DNA of 64,000 nt, taken from Eremophila alpestris peregrina. Lineage: Eukaryota > Chordata > Aves > Passeriformes > Alaudidae. A model generated the notes under the pieces. It saw only the letters and a list, made by a program, of their open reading frames with translations, was not told the DNA's origin and did not search any database. Location of the stretch: NCBI GenBank assembly GCA_009792885.1, contig WMCF01000018.1:8461307-8525306 (forward strand), read 5' to 3'. Each line of letters opens with the position of its first letter. Positions within the stretch are counted from its first letter, which is position 1. The translations under genes and the position numbers were made by a program. This document shows positions 60,701 through 64,000 of this stretch, piece by piece.

Positions 60701-62129
60701 GTATCCATGAGAAAATTTGTCTGGAAAAGAATCTGTTGTTTGATTCCAGAAAGCTCTCTGGATATTTTCTTCTGTAATTTCCTGAAGTGTATTTGAAAAA
60801 GTGAATGTTTACAGAAGTAAACAAGCATAAAGAGTAAGTGTGAAGAAGGGTAGGTTTGTTTTCCTTGTTTCTCTTTTAAATTTTTTTTTCTGATTTTAAC
60901 TACATATTTCTGTTTTGTTGGTTTTGTTTTGGTGGTTTGTTTTTTTTTTTTTCCACTGCATTGGTATTTTTGCTGCTCAACAAAGGTTGCTGCTTTCCAA
61001 AACTGAATAAGTGGTTTCTTAGAAAGAAAGAAAACAGGCTTAGAAAGAAAACAGGCTTCTTTCCTGCAGAGGCTAATATCAGATGTTGCAGCATGAGAAA
61101 TTACTCTTCTGTACAAATTTATTTAATAGTCATAGAAAGAGAGGTTTGAACTGTACAGAATTATCAAAATAACACAAGATATGTGTAGTGGTGTCAGAGG
61201 TTAACCCAAAATGGAGACAACTTCTCCTGCTTTCTTATCCCCACCTCCTCATGCTCACAATTGTCAGTGCAGACACAACACCTTTGTAACTGGCCTGGAG
61301 CTCAGGGCTAAACAAAGGAGGTCTGATTTGTCAGGCCAAAGTTTACTTACATTTTCTGCCTCTTTTCATCATATGCCAGTATCTTTGTCACATCCCAATC
61401 TCCAGATGTAATAGCCTGCAAGTCGTCATTGCTACTGTTGGGCTGCCAGAAAGAAAAGAGAAAGAGATTTCTTTGCTGTGAAAACTTCTGAAAAAGGGAG
61501 CTCTTCTGGCCCCATTGCCCATAGGAAAATAAACCAAACATCTGCAATTTCCACCACTACCCTTGGCATTGCTGTGAATCTGCAGGCATGGAAATAACAG
61601 AGAGTCAGAATCACCTTGGCCATGACTCCACCAAAGATAACGAGGTGAATTCAGCACTGACAACTTCAAACCCCTTCCTCCAATCCAGAGTGCTTACATG
61701 CTTCTATTTAATCCTTTACGGCACGGTAGAGATTTACTTATCTACAACTAAGGTGGCATTAAAACAACAAACCAAACCAAAACAATAATAATGTTTGGAA
61801 AGAGACACTCGACTGACCTTTTCCCTCTAAGTATTTCATTTGGAAATTCGCATTATCTTACACCCAAATACAGCATCGTCAGAGGTTTTCTTTCATCCAC
61901 AAGACTTTTATTTTTACATCTGCACATCCCCATCTCTGCTACAAGCAGAGACACCACTTTTGATTGCTGCCTGCCCCAGGTGAGAGCCGCAGCAGCAGCA
62001 GCAGCAGCAGCAGTGAGTCACCTGCGATGATGACATGGCGATGTGGTAGAAATGCCCCCGTCCTCCCTGGGGAATGGCCCGGACAAAGAAAAACTTCCGA
62101 CCGTCCCTGGAAAAAACGGGCTCTTCATT
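24637..62129 (-). CDS. DPP6: DPP6 (DPPX), dipeptidyl-peptidase-like Kv4 channel subunit, 3' half, 14 coding exons
   Basis: Join, in transcription order: 62129-62022, 61442-61351, 60196-60149, 58301-58183, 38759-38712, 35636-35538, 33264-33195, 30312-30118, 29159-29105, 28253-28148, 27315-27257, 26016-25944, 25843-25770, 24783-24637. Every intron is GT-AG, phases agree throughout, and the reading frame gives 430 residues and TAA. Residues 1 to about 160 are beta-propeller; the rest is the alpha/beta-hydrolase fold. The nucleophile motif reads GKDYGG, with Asp (fragment residue 279) where active DPP4 has Ser. The triad Asp (357, in HATAD) and His (389, in DQSHYF) remain. Asp at this site marks DPP6; the paralogue DPP10 has Gly. 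Sequons include NSS, NCT, NTT and NYS. Family knowledge: DPP6 is a type II membrane protein that speeds and raises surface expression of Kv4 channels and has no peptidase activity. The N-terminal half lies outside the window. Confidence 0.96.
24784..25769 (-). other. DPP6: DPP6 intron, 986 bp
   Basis: The donor is GTACAG and the acceptor tttttgcag. AT-rich. No repeat or further exon was recognised. Confidence 0.85.
25770..25843 (-). CDS. DPP6: DPP6 exon, late hydrolase domain
   Basis: 74 nt encoding KIHFQHTTDLITHLIRAKAN and then YSLQ after a split Glu codon. The acceptor is gtttttacag, the donor CAG/GTACAG. IHFQHT is a strong DPP6/DPP10 motif, and NYS is a sequon. The exon is too short for ORF prediction and was found by frame and homology. 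Confidence 0.94.
25844..25943 (-). other. DPP6: DPP6 short intron, 100 bp
   Basis: GTAAGT donor to ttttacag acceptor. It is by far the shortest intron in the visible gene, near the lower end of vertebrate sizes. Confidence 0.92.
25944..26016 (-). CDS. DPP6: DPP6 exon with triad Asp
   Basis: 73 nt encoding ISKLSHRVSLLKEQTFLIIH and then ATAD, ending with G of a Glu codon. The acceptor is accttcacag, the donor GATG/GTAAGT. The Asp in HATAD aligns with the DPP4 catalytic Asp. The following intron is only 100 nt. Confidence 0.95.
26017..27256 (-). other. DPP6: DPP6 intron, 1.24 kb
   Basis: The donor is GTAACT and the acceptor ttcacag. No recognisable repeat. Confidence 0.85.
27257..27315 (-). 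CDS. DPP6: DPP6 exon with tandem acceptor
   Basis: 59 nt encoding SAFSERYLGLHGVDNRAYE after a split Ala codon. Two AG acceptors lie 6 nt apart: one gives a start at 27315, the other at 27309 and would drop two residues (Ser-Ala) in frame. I chose 27315 because the family sequence, as I know it, reads LYASAFSERYLG. The donor is GAG/GTAACT. Confidence 0.93.
27316..28147 (-). other. DPP6: DPP6 intron, 832 bp
   Basis: The donor is GTAAAT; the acceptor region is pyrimidine-rich and carries the tandem AG pair. Nothing else recognised. Confidence 0.85.
28148..28253 (-). CDS. DPP6: DPP6 exon carrying the Asp-for-Ser substitution
   Basis: 106 nt encoding DYGGYLSTYMLPAGEDNQVF and then TCGAALSPVTDFRLY, ending with G of an Ala codon. 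The acceptor is ctgttccag, the donor TATG/GTAAAT. The first codon, GAT, places Asp at the serine-hydrolase nucleophile position (GxSYGG in DPP4), which explains the lack of peptidase activity in this family member. Confidence 0.97.
28254..29104 (-). other. DPP6: DPP6 intron, 851 bp
   Basis: The donor is GTAATG and the acceptor ctgttccag. No repeat recognised. Confidence 0.85.
29105..29159 (-). CDS. DPP6: DPP6 exon leading to the nucleophile elbow
   Basis: 55 nt completing an Arg codon and encoding TMLQEHFIDKTRVGVFGK. The acceptor is attctag, the donor AAG/GTAATG. It ends immediately before the codon at the nucleophile position, so the catalytic-elbow motif is split across this junction. Confidence 0.96.
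29160..30117 (-). other. DPP6: DPP6 intron, 958 bp
   Basis: The donor is GTGAGT and the acceptor attctag. Contains the CR1 fragment at 29270-29525. Confidence 0.85.
29270..29525 (-). mobile_element. CR1 LINE 3' fragment in DPP6 intron
   Basis: The plus strand carries the reverse complement of the CR1 3' region: GTTGAAAGGGACTTTAAAGA, CTGCCATGGGCAGGGGCACC, CTTCCAGGGATGGGGCATCC and TTTCTTCCCAATATCTCATC. It lies 110 bp upstream of the exon at 29105-29159, in the same orientation as DPP6. Confidence 0.9.
30118..30312 (-). CDS. DPP6: DPP6 exon, hydrolase domain (CpG-rich)
   Basis: 195 nt, the longest exon here, encoding DGTPGSQIVTERFEVTWESV, then a segment with FDGRGSGFQGAKLLHEVKRR and ending LEEKDQLEAV. 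The acceptor is tgttgcag, the donor CCG/GTGAGT. DGRGSG and LLHEVRRRLG-type motifs are typical of DPP4/6/10 proteins. At least 13 CpG dinucleotides fall within about 120 nt, unlike the other exons. A dispersed repeat begins about 86 bp upstream of its acceptor. Confidence 0.97.
30398..30822. repeat. Dispersed repeat, copy B, in DPP6 intron
   Basis: Second copy of the repeat at 6105-6590, in the same orientation, with point differences throughout and missing one AT-rich block. It begins about 86 bp upstream of the acceptor of the exon at 30118-30312, so it inserted close to splicing signals. Confidence 0.75.
30923..31575 (+). mobile_element. LTR-like block in DPP6 intron
   Basis: Begins TGTTGAAACA and contains a TATA-like CCCCATAAAAAAGACC and an AATAAA-type AAATAAATAGACTC about 130 bp later, in an order that suits a retroviral LTR. 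The 3' end is not clear (TCCATCA near 31568 is one option), and I found no target-site duplication. No open retroviral frames are nearby. The identification is tentative. Confidence 0.4.
33195..33264 (-). CDS. DPP6: DPP6 exon, start of hydrolase domain
   Basis: 70 nt encoding LPMQILKPATFADTAHYPLL and then LV, with split Arg and Val codons. The acceptor is ttgctcag, the donor GTGGT/GTAAGT. It corresponds to the first strands of the hydrolase fold. Phase joins exactly to the next exon (GT + A = Val). Confidence 0.96.
33265..35537 (-). other. DPP6: DPP6 intron, 2.3 kb
   Basis: The donor is GTAAGT and the acceptor ttgctcag. Holds an AT-rich segment (33890-34110) with many TAAT/ATTA cores that may be a conserved non-coding element. 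Confidence 0.8.
35538..35636 (-). CDS. DPP6: DPP6 exon, propeller to hydrolase-domain transition
   Basis: 99 nt, encoding IFELEVNENVQLAVNDRQMP and then KVEYMEIKIDDY, with split Lys and Arg codons at its ends. The acceptor is ttctttcag, the donor ACA/GTAAGT. NDRQMPKVEY is the DPP6 stretch that leaves the propeller and enters the C-terminal alpha/beta-hydrolase fold. Confidence 0.96.
35637..38711 (-). other. DPP6: DPP6 intron, 3.1 kb
   Basis: The donor is GTAAGG and the acceptor ttctttcag. AT-rich towards 37000-37300. No named repeat seen. Confidence 0.8.
38712..38759 (-). CDS. DPP6: DPP6 48-nt micro-exon, end of propeller
   Basis: 48 nt encoding PRVPMVTVHNTTDAQ, flanked by split Gly and Lys codons. 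The acceptor is ttctccag, the donor CAGA/GTAAGG. VPxVTVHNTTD is a recognisable DPP6 string, and NTT is a sequon. The exon sits 19.4 kb downstream of the previous one. Confidence 0.94.
39805..40316 (-). mobile_element. CR1 LINE 3' fragment in 19.4-kb DPP6 intron
   Basis: Minus-strand translation gives CR1 reverse-transcriptase tail motifs: FQQGRFRSDIRKNFFSKR, EEFKNQVNVALRDMV and, in another frame, LELVQRRAVEVGKGLEHKSC. Frames are broken, so the copy is dead. Its orientation matches DPP6 transcription. Confidence 0.92.
45612..45667 (+). mobile_element. CR1 3'-terminal relic
   Basis: GTTGGTCCCTTCCAATCCAA followed by CCATTCCATGATTCTATGAT is the CR1 3' end with its short terminal repeats. It is antisense to DPP6. 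Confidence 0.75.
47806..47882. repeat. AT-rich low-complexity tract
   Basis: Interrupted TA and TATAT runs (for example CTAATATATATATTATATTA) in the 19.4-kb intron. Confidence 0.85.
48035..48100 (+). mobile_element. CR1 3'-terminal relic
   Basis: TGATGATCCTTGTGGGTCCC and TTCCAACTCAGGGTATTCC match the CR1 3' end. Too short to subclassify. Confidence 0.75.
57170..57345 (-). mobile_element. CR1 LINE 3' fragment
   Basis: The reverse complement of the CR1 3' region is plain on the plus strand: GCTCAGAGCCCCATCCAACC, TGAACACTTCCAGGGATGGA and AAGAATTCCTTCCTAATATC. Confidence 0.88.
58183..58301 (-). CDS. DPP6: DPP6 exon, cysteine-rich propeller segment
   Basis: 119 nt, starting with the last base of a Ser codon and ending with G of a Gly codon. 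It encodes ASTNGNFNRRCLSCDLIENC and then TYFSASFSHNLEYFLLTCE. The acceptor is ttttccag, the donor GAAG/GTATGT. CLSC plus later Cys residues are disulfide positions in the DPP family propeller, and NCT is a glycosylation sequon. Confidence 0.95.
58302..60148 (-). other. DPP6: DPP6 intron, 1.85 kb
   Basis: The donor is GTATGT and the acceptor ttttccag. Nothing else recognised beyond an A-rich run near 60040. Confidence 0.85.
60149..60196 (-). CDS. DPP6: DPP6 48-nt micro-exon, propeller
   Basis: 48 nt, completing the split Ile codon and ending with AG of a split Ser codon. Encodes YFHSTEDSPRRRHLY. The acceptor is ccctccag, the donor ACAG/GTATGT. It is too short for ORF prediction but fits in frame between its neighbours and matches the family STED-PRRR-LY segment. 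The mammalian protein, as I recall it, has Leu where this has His after YF. Confidence 0.93.
60197..61350 (-). other. DPP6: DPP6 intron, 1.15 kb
   Basis: The donor is GTAAGT and the acceptor ccctccag. Holds a T/G-rich tract (about 60905-60955) and a diverged CR1 end. Confidence 0.85.
60495..60552 (+). mobile_element. CR1 3'-terminal relic
   Basis: GAGCTGGAACTGGATGATCT and CCACTCTGTGATTCTGTTCC resemble a diverged CR1 3' end. It lies about 300 bp upstream of the micro-exon at 60149-60196. Confidence 0.55.
61351..61442 (-). CDS. DPP6: DPP6 exon, propeller
   Basis: 92 nt, phase 0 start and two bases left at the end (AT of an Ile codon). It encodes PNSSNDDLQAITSGDWDV and continues to DEKRQK. The acceptor is ttctggcag, the donor AAAAT/GTAAGT. 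NSS is a possible N-glycosylation site in the extracellular propeller. The TSGDWDVTKILAYDE stretch matches the DPP6 family closely. Confidence 0.96.
61443..62021 (-). other. DPP6: DPP6 intron, 579 bp
   Basis: The donor is GTGACT followed by (CTG)8; the acceptor is ttctggcag. Confidence 0.88.
61990..62013 (-). repeat. (CTG)8 microsatellite at a DPP6 splice donor
   Basis: Eight perfect CAG units on the plus strand, so CTG on the DPP6 transcript, spanning intron positions +9 to +32 after the exon at 62022-62129. The donor itself (CAG/GTGACT) is intact. Confidence 0.97.
62022..62129 (-). CDS. DPP6: DPP6 exon, propeller (first in window)
   Basis: 108 nt, phase 0 at both ends, encoding 36 residues that begin NEEPVFSRDGRKFFF and end MSSSQ. 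The acceptor is tctacag and the donor CAG/GTGACT. The motif SRDGRKFFFVRAIPQGGRG is characteristic of DPP6 propeller blades. A (CTG)8 tract starts 9 nt into the following intron. The preceding exon would encode the acidic stretch before this blade and is not in the window. Confidence 0.95.
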
Positions 62130-64000
62130 CTGTAGAAGCAGCGAAATGAAGGGGTGCGTTAGTGTTAATTGGCTGTATTTGGAACCTCTCAGCCCTCCAA
62201 CGCGCTGTAAAATTAATTCGCAGCAAAACGGGGAGGGCTCTCTGACAGCAAACTGAGGCAAACAGAGCACACTGAACACTGGGGGAAGTTTTGAGCAGTA
62301 TTTCTTCTTGCTCTTGGGAAAGCTGACACCTTTCAGCTGTGGGAGGACAGGCAGCAAGGCGAGTTCCTGGGCTATAAAGTCAATTCCCATGTGCAGAGCT
62401 GAAGTGCACATGAAGTACAGCTCAGGGCACTTGCAGCCTTCAGAACTGGTGTGACAAACCCTGTTTTTACCCTGCTGGAGGAACCTCTCTGTTCCTGTCC
62501 TGGAGGAAACAACTGAACAGCATCTCACTGCTGTGTTTTCTGCTCTCTTACAAATGCTTATCTCAGTGAATTATTTATGAAGGAGAAGATCTCCTGCAGA
62601 ACTCTCTTTGACACAGAATTCCTGGGTGATTGACTTTTATTGGGTGACTGGAGCTTTCACCCAGAGACAGAAGAGACTCAGTGGAAGGAAAATCAAACAG
62701 CACATGTGGCAAGCAAGCATCTCCTGGAAGGGAGTCTTCTTTTTGTGAACAGGAGCCCTGAGGCACATGAGAACTCTCCACCACAGGAAATGGTAGAACA
62801 GCAGATCACCAGGGAAGGCAGAAAGATGGTTCAGGTGGTGGGACACAGGAGCACTGAACCAACAGGACTGGCTACATGAAGCTAACTCTGAGTCCCAACT
62901 AGAGTGAATAACAAGCTGAACCTCTGCTGAAGCTGTCCTGTGATATCAGGATTTTCTGTGGCTGGATGAGCCCTTCCTAGGCCGGGCTTTGTGAACCCTT
63001 CTTTATCCAGGGCAATCAACAAGGAGATTGCTGCCAGCCTCTTCTGGGTCCTCTGCAGTTCACTGTTAATCAAACCCCTTGAAATTTTGCTTGGCACATG
63101 CCAAGACACCACACTGAACCAGCAGGAACCTGCTTGTAGAGGGAGACTTATGGCACAGCAAAGGAATAAACATTTTTATTTCCCATCAGCTAACACATTA
63201 TTCTTACTCTATGTTCCTTTGCTCCTTTGTTCTTTACTGATTAATTCTTTTCTGCTATCTATCAGATTTGTCAGTGCTCTGTCAGGTGTTCAAACTGTTC
63301 TTTTGCCTTTTATTTTCCCCTGCTTAGGTTTTCAGTGTATTTTAAAATGTGCCCATTTGCAGCTCTATGAAATAATGGTTTCATTTGTTTCTGACATTGT
63401 TCTGGAACCTGAAACATGAAACTCTGTATTATTTCCAAATGTCTTTCATGACAGGAGAAACCTCATTGAATAATGACTGCGATGGCTCAGGCAAACCTTC
63501 TGCTGGACAGGTTTTCCTTTCCTGAGGTAGGTAGCAATGAGCTCACCCTCCATTTCTGTATCTGTGCCTCCTGCATTATATATTCCAGCAATATGTCTCT
63601 GCCAGGCAGAGCAGGCATTGTGCTGATGAGTCTGAGGCTCATTCAGACCTGCAGGGGAAGGAGGTTCATGGCACAGGAGACAGATGTGAGGTTTTAGCAC
63701 TGAGCTGGTGATACAGACAGTCTGTTTGCTGTTCCACTGCTGGAAAGGCAACACATGAATGCAGTCAGGACTTGGTGATAGCTTACCTAAGTGGTAAACT
63801 GGGACCCTGAAATTCTCTTGGAACAGGATTTTATAATTTAAGGAGCTACAATGGGCACATAATTAAAATATTCTGCATATGATATGAACTATCCGAGCCT
63901 TTTGTCAACTATTGTTGACTGAATCCATCAGTAATAGAAAATAACAGATCAGTTTAATGCTAGTAAAAGACAATGCTTTTACTGTGCAAAAGGTATGGAA
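62130..64000 (-). other. DPP6: Part of the next upstream DPP6 intron
   Basis: The acceptor tctacag at its 3' end is clear. I searched by eye for the preceding exon, which should end in phase 0 with an acidic segment, and did not find it, so the intron continues past 64000. No repeat recognised. Confidence 0.75.

Noticed and set aside
62130..62528. Upstream extension of the open frame through the exon at 62022-62129
   Set aside because: The frame runs through the acceptor into intron. The upstream part has no DPP6 similarity and the tctacag site is a good acceptor.

Overview
This is vertebrate nuclear DNA, most likely avian and possibly passerine. It has long introns with GT-AG exons, interspersed CR1 (chicken repeat 1) LINE fragments, short microsatellites and a GC-rich minisatellite. 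There are no bacterial-style operons. I see no tRNA, rRNA or CRISPR array.

The only protein-coding gene I can support is on the minus strand: the 3' half of DPP6 (DPPX), the catalytically dead dipeptidyl-peptidase-like subunit of Kv4 potassium channels. I rebuilt 14 coding exons between 62129 and 24637. All splice sites are GT-AG, every phase fits the next, and together they encode 430 residues plus a TAA stop. They cover the last part of the beta-propeller and the whole alpha/beta-hydrolase domain. The 5' exons (cytoplasmic tail, membrane segment, first propeller blades) lie beyond 64000. The probable 3' UTR runs from 24636 to about 22540, ending near an AATAAA signal at 22556-22561.

Layout. 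1-22540 is DNA downstream of DPP6 with no recognisable gene. It holds a CR1 fragment (about 35-535), a 14-bp perfect inverted repeat (1239-1272), a minisatellite of about 22 copies with an assembly N (2197-2713), an unclassified repeat copy (6105-6590), a 100-bp AGGAG array (7446-7545) and homopolymer tracts. 22540-24636 is the probable 3' UTR. 24637-62129 holds the exons; introns range from 100 bp to 19.4 kb and contain CR1 fragments, a second copy of the unclassified repeat, an LTR-like block and AT-rich segments that resemble conserved non-coding elements. 62130-64000 is part of the next upstream intron.

I found no new multi-gene system. The observations most worth checking are a (CTG)8 tract 9 nt inside a DPP6 splice donor, an in-frame tandem splice acceptor, the minisatellite with its gap, the shared dispersed repeat and candidate intronic regulatory elements. 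Exon assignment rests on my knowledge of the vertebrate DPP6 protein; no alignment or database search was run.
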